From Anisus vortex (Eukaryota > Mollusca > Gastropoda > Planorbidae): 64,000 nucleotides of DNA. The stretch's first letter is position 1. Each line of letters opens with the position of its first letter. The translations under genes were made by a program, and so were the position numbers. Below the pieces are notes generated by a model. The model made no database searches. It had not been told where the DNA came from and saw only the letters and a program-made list of their open reading frames with translations. Below, piece by piece: positions 46,972-59,700 of the stretch. The stretch covers positions 33,090,141-33,154,140 of the forward strand of contig OX421500.1 of assembly GCA_949126835.1 (NCBI GenBank), in the 5' to 3' direction.

Positions 46972-47984
46972 TTGGGGGAAAGAAAACAACAAAATCAGCT
47001 CTTGGTTGATATTTAAGTGGAGTAATACGGGGATAGTGGACGGGCTTCGGTGGCTGATGTTTTGACAGGGGTAGGCACTTGTGGATAGCCATTGATTTGA
47101 TTTAACCAATAGAAATGTTCATAGCACTTTTAGAATGAAATAAAAAATATTATCAATAAAAAAGTAAACAATAGTAGTTAGTTTGTTACAGAATATTTTG
47201 AATTAATATTGACAACACGGTTAAATTGCTTGGTATTTTTATTTCTTTTGAATATCAATAGCCCATACGTCAATTTTATACAGGTCAGACGCAAAGCAAC
47301 ATTCCGAACACATTGGCTTCTACCCCTATCATGTACATCAGCTTATTATAATAATAATACAAATAATACTAATAAATGACATTTTACACATTATCTATGA
47401 ACTGCAATAGACTAACTTTTAAAAATGACAAGAACAGAAAGAAAATATTTTGAAAAAAATATCACTGGTGATATTTTTGTAAAGATTGAAGATTCTAAAA
47501 TATGTAAAAACTAAACATCAATTACTAGGCTATTATTGTTTTTTGGGGATTTATTTATTTGTTAGCTTTACGATAAAATATTGTTTTACAACTTTGGCTT
47601 ATTTGCCTTACATCTTCTCTCCATTTTTGAATTGGGGAACACTTGAAAGATGTCTATGGACAACGCATCCAATATAATGGTTTCGCTCGTTTTAGTTGTT
47701 AATGCATGGACACTTTAAATATAATTCCATTGAATGTGCATCTTTTTATGGGCATATGTGTCATATTGACATACATGGTACGTTTGTTTTTATTGATGTG
47801 GTGGCCTGTTCTAGAGTTTTGGGTTGCTCATCCGTTGGTCTCTGGGTAGGCTATAAAGTTTCTTTTTCATTTAATATCATTATGCGTGTTGATAATATCG
47901 CCCTTACTGTAGAATTACCAATGTATGTAAATTCTTAAAAGGAATTTCATGCCAACAGACCTGACCTATAAAAATACAAGGTAT
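46972..47984. other. AT-rich stretch without a gene
   Basis: No coding region, RNA gene or defined repeat seen. Confidence 0.5.
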
Positions 47985-48460
47985 AAGCCCATGTTGGCAC
48001 TCATAGCCAATACAAAAGTAAGGATCTTTAACACTAACTTTAAAATTGTCATACTTTATGGGAACAAAGAGATAACAAGAAATAGACACCAGGACTTTGT
48101 TAACAGATGTCTGAAAAATATACTGAAAATACAGTGGTACGACAAGGTAGAAAACTCCAAGCTGTGGGAGAGTGTGGACAAAGAACAGTAGAACAACAAA
48201 TCATGGAAAGGAAGTGGAGATGGATTGGACACACCCTCAGGAGAGAACTACAAAGCTAGACAGGCCTTAGAGTGGAACCCCCAGGGCAAACGACACAGAG
48301 GAAGACCAAAGAAAACATGGAGACGAATCATATTGGATGAGGCTGGAAGAACTGGAAAGAGCTGGGGGAGAAATGAAGCGACTGGCAAGAGACCCTGGGG
48401 AGTGGCGTAATTTGACAATGGCCCTATATTCCAAATGGAACCCAAAGGACAGATCATGGT
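47985..48460 (+). pseudogene. LINE 3' fragment (endonuclease-RT class)
   Basis: Frames read VNRCLKNILKIQWYDKVENS (48099-48158), RWRWIGHTLRRE-like (48210-48248) and then ALEWNPQGKRHRGRPKKTWR (48268-48327), with the final GRNEATGKRPWGVA region. This is the same 3' end type as the LINE at 9570-11112. Broken by a stop and frameshifts. It lies just downstream of gene E, on the opposite strand. Confidence 0.8.
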
Positions 48461-48599
48461 GGTACTTGAAAAAATATCTTATATCAAAATCTTTATATTT
48501 TGCATTGATTAGGATAGCACGTTGGAAAAAAAACATCATGGACAGTGAAAATATAATATAAAATATTATTTTATATTAGGATCGATAATTATTGAGTGA

Positions 48600-51500
48600 C
48601 TATTTCACGTAATGAGGATGGTGTATGTGATGGGGTTGGTCAGGGTGCTCCAGATACTTGGTATCTCTGATCTTCCAAACCACCACCGCTATGACCACAA
48701 GGGAGGCGGCGAGAACGACTCCGCCGACGATGAGCCCCACGGCCAAGTACGAGATGCCATTCTCATCATCATGGTCATGCTCCTCCTGAGCCTCCAGGGA
48801 CTCACATCTCGTTAGGCACTTGACCATCACCAGCGAGCCGTCCACCTGGTCCATCGTCACGTCCACCACCTGGGTCATCAGCCACCTGGAGGTCTTCCCG
48901 TGTCTCTGGCACACCGCCATGACGGTCGCCGTGCACTTGTTGCCCAGGACGCAGAAGTTGTCGTTGTCGCACTTGATCGGGTTGATCCCAGGGTAGAGGC
49001 AGCTCTTCACCCCCTCCGTGTTGTTGTGCACACCTGCCACCTCGTCAACCACCTCGGTGCTGCCTGAGCTGGGACTGATGCGGACAATGAATCTGTTTCC
49101 TGGGGACTTGCACATCAGTCCGTAGAGCCTTTGCGAAATGAAAACAATAAAGGCATACCGTAAAGATTCTTTGTTAGACAGGAACTTTTATAAAGATATA
49201 TGCAATCCCCAATAAACTACCTACTTGACACCTTTTAAACAATTTTACTGTAGCCTATTAGTTCTTCTGAGGCTTTACTCTTGAACATTAACTTTTAAAC
49301 AATTTTACTGTAGCCTATTAGTTCTTCTGAGGCTTTACTCTTGAACATTAACTTTTAAACAATTTTACTGTATTAGTTCTTCTGAGGCTTTACTCAGGAA
49401 CCTTATCTTTTAAACAATTTTACTGTAGCCTATTAGTTCTTCTGAGGCTTTACTCTTGAACATTAACTTTTAAACAATTTTACTGTAGCCTATTAGTTCT
49501 TCTGAGGCTTTACTCTTGAACATTAACTTTTAAACAATTTTACTGTATTAGTTCTTCTGAGGCTTTACTCAGGAACCTTATCTTTTAAACAATTTTACTG
49601 TAGCCTATTAGTTCTTCTGGCGCTTTAGTCTTGAACATTAACTTTTAAACAATTTTACTGTATTAGTTCTTCTGAGGCTTTACTCAGGAACCTTATCTTT
49701 TAAACAATTTTACTGTAGCCTATTAGTTCTTCTGAGGCTTTACTCTTGAACATTAACTTTTAAACAATTTTACTGTAGCCTATTAGTTCTTCTGAGGCTT
49801 TACTCTTGAACATTAACTTTTAAACAATTTTACTGTATTAGTTCTTCTGAGGCTTTACTCAGGAACCTTATCTTTGAAACAATTTTACTGTAGCCTATTA
49901 GTTCTTCTGAGGCTTTACTCTTGAACATTAACTTTTAAACAATTTTACTGTAGCCTATTAGTTCTTCTGAGGCTTTACTCTTGAACATTAACTTTTAAAC
50001 AATTTTACTGTATTAGTTCTTCTGAGGCTTTACTCAGGAACCTTATCTTTTAAACAATTTTACTCTAGCCTATTAGTTCTTCTGAGGCTTTACTCTTGAA
50101 CATTAACTTTTAAACAATTTTACTGTAGCCTATTAGTTCTTTTGAGGCTTTACTCTTGAACATTAACTTTTAAACAATTTTACTGTATTAGTTCTTCTGA
50201 GGCTTTACTCAGGAACCTTATCTTTTAAACAATTTTACTGTAGCCTATTAGTTCTTCTGAGGCTTTACTCTTGAACATTAACTTTTAAACAATTTTACTG
50301 TAGCCTATTAGTTCTTCTGAGACTTTACTCTTGAACATTAACTTTTAAACAATTTTACTGTATTAGTTCTTCTGAGGCTTTACTCTTGAACATTATATTT
50401 TAAACAATTTTACTGTATTAGTTCTTCTGAGGCTTTACTCAGGAACCTTATCTTTTAAACAATTTTACTGTAGCCTATTAGTTCTTCTGAGGCTTTACTC
50501 TTGAACCTTATCTTTTAAACAATTTTACTGTATTAGTTCTTCTGGCGCTTTAGTCTTGAACCTTATCTTTTAAACAATTTTACTGTATTAGTTCTTCTGG
50601 CGCTTTAGTCTTGAACATTAACTTTTAAACAATTTTACTGTATTAGTTCTTCTGGCGCTTTAGTCTTGAACATTAACTTTTAAACAATTTTACTGTATTA
50701 GTTCTTCTGACGCTATAGTCTTGAACATTATCTTTTAAACAGTTTTACTGTATTAGTTCTTCTGATGCTTTAGTCTTGAACATTATCTTTTAAACAGTTT
50801 TACTGTATTAGTTCTTCTGATGCTTTAGTCTTGAACATTAACTTTTAAACAATTTTACTGTAGCCTATTAGTTCTTCTGAGGCTTTACTCTTGAACATTA
50901 TCTTTTAAACAATTTTACTGTATTAGTTCTTCTGAGGCTTTACTCAGGAACCTTATCTTTTAAACAATTTTACTGTATTAGTTCTTCTGGGGCTTTACTC
51001 TTGAACCTTATCTTTTAAACAATTTTACTGTATTAGTTCTTCTGAGGCTTTACTCTTGAACCTTATCTTTTAAACAATTTTACTGTAGCCTATTAGGTCT
51101 TCTGAGGCTTTACTCTTGAACCTTATCTTTTAAACAATTTTACTGTAGCCTATTAGTTCTTCTGAGGCTTTACTCTTGAACCTTATCTTTTTAAAATTTT
51201 ACTGTATTAGTTCTTCTGGCGCTTTAGTCTTGAACCTTATCTTTTAAACAATTTTACTGTATTAGTTCTTCTGACGCTTTAGTTTTGAACATTATCTTTT
51301 AAACAATTTTACTGTATTAGTTCTTCTGACGCTTTAGTTTTGAACATTATCTTTTAAACAATTTTACTGTATTAGTTCTTCTGACGCTTTAGTTTTGAAC
51401 ATTAACTTTTAAACAATTTTACTGTATTAGTTCTTCTGACGCTTTAGTTTTGAACATTAACTTTTAAACAATTTTACTGTATTAGTTCTTCTGACGCTTT

Positions 51501-53529
51501 AGTTTTGAACATTATCTTTTAAACAATTTTACTGTATTAGTTCTTCTGACGTTCTAGTCTTGAACATTATCTTTTAAACATTTTTACTGTATTAGTTCTT
51601 CTGACGCTTTAGTTTTGAACATTATCTTTTAAACAATTTTACTGTATTAGTTCTTCTGACGCTTTAGTTTTGAACATTATCTTTTAAACAATTTTACTGT
51701 ATTGGTTCTTCTGACGCTTTAGTTTTGAACATTATCTTTTAAACAATTTTACTGTATTAGTTCTTCTGACGCTTTAGTTTTGAACATTATCTTTTAAACA
51801 ATTTTACTGTATTAGTTCTTCTGAAATTAGTTCTTCTGACGCTTTAGTTTTGAACATTATCTTTTAAACAATTTTACTGTATTAGTTCTTCTGACGCTTT
51901 AGTTTTGAACATTATCTTTTAAACAATTTTACTGTATTAGTTCTTCTGAGGCTTTAGTTTTGAACATTATCTTTTAAACAATTTTACTGTATTAGTTCTT
52001 CTGACGCTTTAGTTTTGAACATTATCTTTTAAACAATTTTACTGTATTAGTTCTTCTGACGCTTTAGTTTTGAACATTATCTTTTAAACAATTTTACTGT
52101 ATTAGTTCTTCTGACGCTTTAGTTTTGAACATTATCTTTTAAACAATTTTACTGTATTAGTTCTTCTGACGCTTTAGTTTTGAACATTATCTTTTAAACA
52201 ATTTTACTGTATTAGTTCTTCTGACGCTTTAGTTTTGAACATTATCTTTTAAACAATTTTACTGTATTAGTTCTTCTGACGCTTTAGTTTTGAACATTAT
52301 CATTTAAACAATTTTACTGTATTAGTTCTTCTGACGCTTTAGTTTTGAACATTATCTTTTAAACAATTTTACTGTATTAGTTCTTCTGACGCTCTAGTCT
52401 TGAACATTATCTTTTAAACAATTTTACTGTATTAGTTCTTCTGACGCTTTAGTTTTGAACATTATCTTTTAAACAATTTTACTGTATTAGTTCTTCTGAC
52501 GCTTTAGTTTTGAACATTATCTTTTAAACAATTTTACTGTATTAGTTCTTCTGACGCTTTAGTTTTGAACATTATCTTTTAAACAATTTTACTGTATTAG
52601 TTCTTCTGACGCTATAGTCTTGAACATTAACTTTTAAACAATTTTACTGTATTAGTTCTTCTGACGCTTTAGTTTTGAACATTATCTTTTAAACAATTTT
52701 ACTGTATTAGTTCTTCTGACGCTATAGTCTTGAACATTAACTTTTAAACAATTTTACTTTATTAGTTCTTCTGACGCTTTAGTTTTGAACATTATCTTTT
52801 AAACAATTTTACTGTATTAGTTCTTCTGACGCTATAGTCTTGAACATTATCTTTTAAACAGTTTTACTGTATTAGTTCTTCTGATGCTTTAGTCTTGTAC
52901 ATTAACTTTTAAACAATTTTACTGTAGCCTATTAGTTCTTCTGAGGCTTTACTCTTGAACCTTATCTTTTAAACAATTTTACTGTATTAGTTCTTCTGAC
53001 GCTTTAGTCTTGAACATAAACTTTTAAACAATTTTTCTGTATTAGTTCTTCTGAAATTAGTTCTTCTGACGCTCTAGTCTTGAACATTAACTTTTAAACA
53101 ATTTTACTGTATTAGTTCTTCTGCCGCTTTAGTCTTGAACATTAACTTTTAAACAATTTTACTGTATTAGTTCTTCTGACGCTTTAGTCTTGAACATTAT
53201 CTTTTAAACAATTTTACTGTATTAGTTCTTCTGACGCTTTAGTCTTGAACATTATCTTTTAAACAATTTTACTGTATTAGTTCTTCTCAGGCTTTAATCT
53301 TGAACATTATCTTTTAAATATAACTACTAAATCTGTTCTCAGAGAAAACCTACAGATAATCCAGATTATGCTGCAAGAAGACGTCCCTGGTGTCGGGATG
53401 TTTGTTCTTGGACGTGGTGTTGGCCACGAAATGAAACGTCAGTTGCGGCCTGGACTGTGCCTGGACGTAGTAGATCATGCGGGTGACAGTTAGCAGGGAG
53501 AACAGCACAATGATGCCAGACACGGACAT
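48600..53529 (-). CDS. Gene E: GC-rich type I membrane protein with eight ectodomain cysteines
   Basis: Exon 1 is 53354-53529 (176 nt) and exon 2 is 48600-49128 (529 nt). Donor TATCT|GTAGGT, acceptor CGCAAAG|G. The sum is 705 nt, 234 aa. Signal peptide about 1-24 (MSVSGIIVLFSLLTVTRMIY...). Cysteines lie at 65, 102, 112, 118, 124, 132, 163 and 167. There is no mucin stalk, only an acidic linker EAQEEHDHDDEN. The transmembrane helix is at about 184-210 and the tail is short and His-rich (HHIHHPH). The splice point (phase 2, six codons before the first exon-2 cysteine, LLYGLMC) matches genes A-D. Coding sequence is much richer in G+C and CpG than its surroundings or the other genes. A strong acceptor (T-rich, CCTCCAG) lies directly upstream of the ATG, so a 5' UTR exon is likely. 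The 4.2-kb intron is almost all satellite. Confidence 0.8.
49231..53319. repeat. 55/60-bp satellite filling the intron of gene E
   Basis: About 73 units of core AAACAATTTTACTGTATTAG...TTCTTCTGA. Long units (60 bp) have GCCTA inserted after ACTGTA and short units (55 bp) lack it. From 49251 to about 50350 they follow a long-long-short order, a 175-bp higher-order period with diagnostic CAGGAACCTTATC in the short unit. From about 51260 to 52800 a uniform 55-bp variant (GACGCTTTAGTTTTGAACA) takes over. The rest is mixed. Confidence 0.95.
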
Positions 53530-54227
53530 CTGGAGGAAAAAAAAAAGTTCAAATAAGTTATATGCATAGTCATGACTTGATAATTGATTACAGATCTTTA
53601 CCAAATGTTATGATTTGATAAATATGTCAGGGTTCTTTCCAAACTGACTTCAGATTTAGGCCTATGTAAGAACTGATTGAACTAATGTTGTAAACCAAAT
53701 CAATACGAAAGCTTACTGAATCATTCATTTTTCGCAAAGCGTAGTATATTAAATTATCGTAAGTTTCTTGCCATACATTGTGCAATACAAGACTATAATC
53801 CAAACCGGTTTAATTTGTTTAAATTGGGATTATAAGGCTTCTTTCTAACTATTGAATAATCCACACGATCATTTCGTATGTCGTTGTAATAGAAACGATT
53901 GAACATCATCTCAGTTGCAATGTAGACCTCAAATTAATGGAAAACTTTTAATAATTTTTTTTTCACGTTAAGATGTAAATAAATAGTATGATGATTATAG
54001 ATACAAATAAATATTTAAAAAATCGTATAGTTAGTTGTTAAAAAAACAAACAAAGTAAATTCGTATTAAAGGGAAGTTATAAGCTCCACACGTTGTAGAA
54101 CATTAAAAAGAGTTGTCTCCTTTCACAATTATTTAACTTTTCAACAATGTGATATATATTATATGTAAGCTTAACGATGTGTTCACAACGTTCCCTATAC
54201 AAACAATGGGTAATTACATAGGCCTAT
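53530..54227. other. Upstream region of gene E
   Basis: AT-rich. It begins with the T-rich splice acceptor next to the ATG and may hold the unlocated 5' UTR exon and promoter of gene E. Nothing specific is seen beyond this. Confidence 0.45.
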
Positions 54228-54512
54228 AGGCGTGGGGCACGGTAGCCGAGCGACAGCGTGTTCGACTGGCGAAGGTCCCGGGTTCGAATCCTAGTTCAGC
54301 CTAGGATTTTTTCCAGTGTCTGGATGGTGTCCCTGAGTGTTCCCAGCTCTGATGGATACCTGACCTTAGTTCGGTTAAAGTAAAGTCGGCTGTGCATAGT
54401 GTCGGCCACACAATCACCTAGTATGCCGTGGTTAAAAAAACTGGTGAACGCTGCTTCATCGGACCTATGGATCAATTCGGTCCGACGGGTACCTTACTTA
54501 CTGTGAAAACCG
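54228..54512 (+). repeat. tRNA-derived SINE
   Basis: The head GGGGCACGGTAGCCGAGCGA (A box) and GGGTTCGAATCCTAG (B box) are 30-35 bases apart. A conserved body follows (GATGGATACCTGACCTTAGT, GGTTAAAGTAAAGTCGGC, GTCGGCCACACAATCACC) and the 3' end is GGGTACCTTACTT. The body resembles a central domain common in invertebrate SINEs. Complete or nearly so, plus strand. Confidence 0.8.
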
Positions 54513-55278
54513 ATTGATTTTAATTAAACTGTTCTTATCATTCTTTAATTGGTTAGACCGGTGACATAGAATACACATTTGTATGTGCTACAAATAAAAA
54601 TTATTGATTAAAAAATGAACATACGAAAGGAAGAATTTTTAGCCATATGATATTTAAAAACATCAGGAGCGATCTGATCAATAATATATACATGGATGTG
54701 TTGTCCTTGGACTACAAAGGGGGCAACAACAACAAAAATGTAATAACCTTTATACACCTCACTTACCTATAAAAGCTAGAGAAATATTTTGTTTACACTG
54801 TTCAGTTTTAATGCTCTTAAATAGTTTGAAATAGTTTGTATAATTATCAATGTATTTAGTCTAAAATTAACATTGGCATAAGAAATAGCCATTTTTAATT
54901 TTTGAAAAAAACAACATCATTGTTCACATCCTGTAAATAACTTAAGTAAAGCTAATTATATCCACATTAAAAACAAAAAGACAGTAAACTATTTAACTCT
55001 GATTTTACAATTAGTCTATATTTAAAGTATCTATAAGATGAGCTAAAATTTGGGTAAATAATTGTCAGCTTAACGGCCATTAGCAAGGTATTTTTAAGTA
55101 TTCATAAGCTGATTTATATTTATTTTTATTTCCTTAGATTTTTCTTTTGGGCGTGTAGTAAAATGTTAGTATAATACATTCCGTAAGGTTATCCGCCAAA
55201 CCAACGTCCCTTACTCCTCATCATATCATAAGGAATACAAGGATATAAATACATGTATGTAAAAATAAACATTTATAT
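54513..55278. other. AT-rich stretch without a gene
   Basis: No coding potential or repeat I can define. Confidence 0.5.
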
Positions 55279-56036
55279 CATAGGTTCTCAACCTTTTTCG
55301 GCTCACTGCCCCCTTTTACAATTTTTTTCCGCTCACCGCCCCCCCCCCCCCAACTTTTTTTTTTGTAGTTAAAGGGAGATAATCAGCCCGTTTTATTTTA
55401 GCTAATATTTCTTTTTTTTTTTCTTTTATGAAAAATAAATGGCTTACAATTTATAATCTCGAAATGATCAAACTGTAAAAAGTATTTGAAAATTATATAA
55501 ATATTCTATGACTAAAGAATTTATAAGTATATTTTCAAGCATTACAATAACTACCCAGTTTGTATGAAAACTACTAATCTATACCACTAAACAATAGTTT
55601 CTAGACAGAAATTGACATTTAAAACATTAAGGCTATCTCGTTTAAACTGAGATCAAAATATCAATAATATTAGCAGATGTTAGGCGACAGTCCGGTGAAC
55701 GAACCACTAGACCAGCCGGTCGCCTACTAACCTTCCAATTACTGTCCCCTACTTCATCGATAAGTCATTGTGATTCCTATTTCTAATTAATATGAAAATC
55801 TGTAGGCATACTGTTGGCGGATATCAGATATTTAGCAGCACTTGCGCTTACATCACATTTCATCCAAAAACTAATCGATTCAAATAGCTGAGGTGTTATA
55901 ATATATCAGGTACGTTTGCATCGCCCACTTGCCCTTCACCGCCCCCCAATCGCCCCCGGGAATGTCAGCGTCCCCCTAAAGCGTCTCACCGCCCCCCCCC
56001 ACCGGGGGGCGATATCGCCCCCGTTGAGAACCTATG
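55279..56036. mobile_element. Complete hAT-type MITE, 758 bp, with exact 8-bp target duplication
   Basis: The ends CATAGGTTCTCAAC (55279-55292) and GTTGAGAACCTATG (56023-56036) are perfect inverted repeats. ATTTATAT flanks both sides (55271-55278 and 56037-56044). It has no coding capacity and is GC-rich just inside the ends (CTCACCGCCCCCC). It includes a tRNA-like piece at 55690-55725. A second copy is nested at 30812-31615. Confidence 0.92.
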
Positions 56037-56044
56037 ATTTATAT

Positions 56045-56395
56045 AATGGTTTTTAATTTAAAAGAAAAATGGCTAGTTATTCAATATCAACTTCGTCAAT
56101 ATTTGTTTAAAAAAAATTATGTCAGTTTCAGAATTTCTTAAAATAAAATGTTATCCCATAAATCATGTCTGATCTCTTAAAATTCCTGGAATAAGAATTG
56201 GGTGGTTGAGGGTAGAGTCATGAGTTAAGGTATTCCCAGAACTGACTACTTTTACACACAAAATGTTTTGAGACGTTTGTGACCAGATTAACAAATGTTG
56301 AACTGGAGGGTGAAAATACTAATTATTGTTAATAATAAATGTACAAACACATAACATAATCTATATGGCTATACGTAGCTTATATGGTGAGAGAG
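56045..56395. other. AT-rich stretch without a gene
   Basis: Between the MITE and the transposase-like fragment. Nothing defined. Confidence 0.5.
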
Positions 56396-56640
56396 TGAAG
56401 ATCGTGGCAGCATAATTGGAATTAAACTCGGTAACCAACACTCAGCGACGATTCACAACTGACTTTCCGGGAAGAATTCCTCCATGTAGACTCACAATCA
56501 GACGTCCTCTGCAGAATTTCAGGGTAACAGGACGTGTGACAAATGCACATATTGGACATAGTAGTAGGCCAAGGTCTGCAAGGACAGCCATCAACACTGA
56601 GACCGTGAGACAGCGTCTAGAGAAATCACTAAGAAAATCG
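56396..56640 (+). pseudogene. Transposase-like helix-turn-helix fragment (DUF4817-like)
   Basis: The plus frame reads RVKIV near the start, a stop, then SVTNTQRRFTTDFPG, RLTIRRPLQNFRVTGRV and RPRSARTAINTETVRQRLEK. This is the helix-turn-helix segment seen at the start of mariner/Tc-like and related ORFs. It ends after SLRKSV, where an inverted piece of the same ORF start begins. Confidence 0.6.
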
Positions 56641-56714
56641 GTTATCGATTTTAATTCCAAACATGCTTCCACGATCTTTATTCTCTCCTCCACAGTATAT
56701 TGCTTTCGATCCAT
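56641..56714 (-). pseudogene. Inverted ORF-start piece joining the 49-bp satellite
   Basis: On the minus strand, ATG at 56714 gives MDRKQYTVEERIKIVEACLE. IKIVEA matches VKIVAA of the plus-strand fragment, so this is the N-terminal start of the same kind of ORF, turned around. Its first eleven codons are the core of the 49-bp satellite monomer. Confidence 0.65.
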
Positions 56715-59700
56715 TGGGGTGAGAATTCATTCTCCCCACCACAGTATATTGCTTTCGATCCAATGGGGTGAGAATTCATTCTCTCCTCCACAGTATATTG
56801 CTTTCGATCCATTGGTGTGAGAATTCATTCTCTCCTCCACAGTATATTGCTTTCGATCCATTGGTGTGAGAATTCATTCTCTCCTCCACAGTATATTGCT
56901 TTCGATCCAATGGGGTGAGAATTCATTCTCTCCTCTACAGTATATTGCTTTCGATCCATTGGGGTGAGAATTCATTCTCTCCTCCACAGTATATTGCTTT
57001 CGATCCATTGGTGTGAGAATTCTTTCTCTCCTCCACAGTATATTGCTTTCGATCCTTTGGTGTGAGAATTCTTTCTCTCCTCTACAGTATATTGCTTTCG
57101 ATCCATTGGTGTGAGAATTCATTCTCTCCTCCACAGTATATTGCTTTCGATCCATTGGTGTGAGAATTCATTCTCTCCTCCACAGTATATTGCTTTCGAT
57201 CCATTGGTGTGAGAATTCTTTCTCTCCTCCACAGTATATTGCTTTCGATCCATTGGTGTGAGAATTCTTTCTCTCCTCCACAGTATATTGCTTTCGATCC
57301 ATTGGTGTGAGAATTCTTTCTCTCCTCCACAGTATATTGCTTTCGATCCATTGGTGTGAGAATTCTTTCTCTCCTCCACAGTATATTGCTTTCGATCCAT
57401 TGGTGTGAGAATTCTTTCTCTCCTCCACAGTATATTGCTTTCGATCCATTGGTGTGAGAATTCATTCTCTCCTCCACAGTATATTGCTTTCGATCCATTG
57501 GTGTGAGAATTCTTTCTCTCCTCCACAGTATATTGCTTTCGATCCATTGGTGTGAGAATTCATTCTCTCCTCCACAGTATATTGCTTTCGATCCATTGGT
57601 GTGAGAATTCTTCTCTCCTCCACAGTATATTGCTTTCGATCCATTGGTGTGAGAATTCATTCTCTCCTCCACAGTATATTGCTTTCGATCCATTTGTGTG
57701 AGATTTCATTCTCTCCTCCACAGTATATTGCTTTCGATCCATTGGTGTGAGAATTCTTTCTCTCCTCCACAGTATATTGCTTTCGATCCATTGGTGTGAG
57801 AATTCTTTCTCTCCTCCACAATATAATGCTTTCGATCCATTGGTGTGAGAATTCTTTCTCTCCTCCACAGTATATTGCTTTCGATCCATTGGTGTGAGAA
57901 TTCATTCTCTCCTCCACAGTATATTGCTTTCGATCCATTGGTGTGAGAATTCTTTCTCTCCTCCACAGTATATTGCTTTCGATCCATTGGTGTGAGAATT
58001 CATTCTCTCCTCCACAGTATATTGCTTTCGATCCATTGGTGTGAGAATTCTTTCTCTCCTCCACAGTATATTGCTTTCGATCCATTGGTGTGAGAATTCT
58101 TTCTCTCCTCCACAGTATATTGCTTTCGATCCATTGGTGTGAGAATTCATTCTCTCCCCCACAGTATATTGCTTACGATCCATTGGTGTGAGAATTCTTT
58201 CTCTCCTCCACAGTATATTGCTTTCGATCCATTGGTGTGAAAATTCTTTCTCTCCTCCACAGTATATTGCTTTCGATCCATTGGTGTGAGAATTCATTCT
58301 CTCCTCCACAGTATATTGCTTTCGATCCATTGGTGTGAGAATTCTTTCTCTCCTCCACAGTATATTGCTTTCGATCCATTGGTGTGAGAATTCTTTCTCT
58401 CCTCCACAGTATATTGCTTTCGATCCATTGGTGTGAGAATTAATTCTCTCCCCCACAGTATATTGCTTTCGATCCATTGGTGTGAGAATTCTTTCTCTCC
58501 TCCACAGTATATTGCTTTCGATCCATTGGGGTGAGAATTCCTTCTCTCCTCCACAGTATATTGCTTTCGATCCATTGGTGTGAGAATTCTTTCTCTCCTC
58601 CACAGTATATTGCTTTCGATCCATTGGGGTGAGAATTCTTTCTCTCCTCCACAGTATATTGCTTTCGATCCATTGGGGTGAGAATTCTTTCTCTTCTCCA
58701 CAGTATATTGCTTTCGATCCATTGGTGTGAGAATTCTTTCTCTCCTCCACAGTATATTGCTTTCGATCCATTGGTGTGAGAATTCATTCTCTCCTCCACA
58801 GTATATTGCTTTCGATCCATTGGTGTGAGAATTCATTCTCTCCTCCACAGATTATTGCTTTCGATCCATTGGTGTGAGAATTCATTCTCTCCTCCACAGA
58901 TTATTGCTTTCGATCCATTGGTGTGAGATTTCATTCTCTCCTCCACAGTATATTGCTTTCGATCCATTGGTGTGAGAATTCATTCTCTCCTCCACAGTAT
59001 ATTGCTTTCGATCCATTGGTGTGAGAGATCATTCTCTCCTCCACAGTATATTGCTTTCGATCCATTGGTGTGAGAATTCATTCTCTCCTCCACAGTATAT
59101 TGCTTTCGATCCATTGGGGTGAGAATTCTTTCTCTCCTCCACAGTATATTGCTTTCGATCCATTGGTGTGAGAATTCTTTCTCTCCTCCACAGTATATTG
59201 CTTTCGATCCATTGGTGTGAGAATTCATTCTCTCCTCCACAGTATATTGCTTTCGATCCATTGGTGTGAGAATTCATTCTCTCCTCCACAGATTATTGCT
59301 TTCGATCCATTGGTGTGTGAATTCATTCACTCCTCCACAGATTATTGCTTTCGATCCATTGGTGTGAGAATTCATTCTCTCCTCCACAGTATATTGCTTT
59401 CGATCCATTGGTGTGAGAATTCATTCTCTCCTCCACAGTATATTGCTTTCGATCCATTGGTGTGAGAATTATTTCTCTCCTCCACAGTATATTGCTTTCG
59501 ATCCATTGGTGTGAGAATTCATTCTCTCCTCCACAGTATATGGCTTTCGATCCATTGGTGTGAGAATTCATTCTCTCCTCCACAGTATATTGCTTTCGAT
59601 CCATTGGTGTGAGAATTCTTTCTCTCCTCCACAGTATATTGCTTTCGATCCATTGGGGTGAGAATTCTTTCTCTCCTCCACAGTATATTGCTTTCTATCC

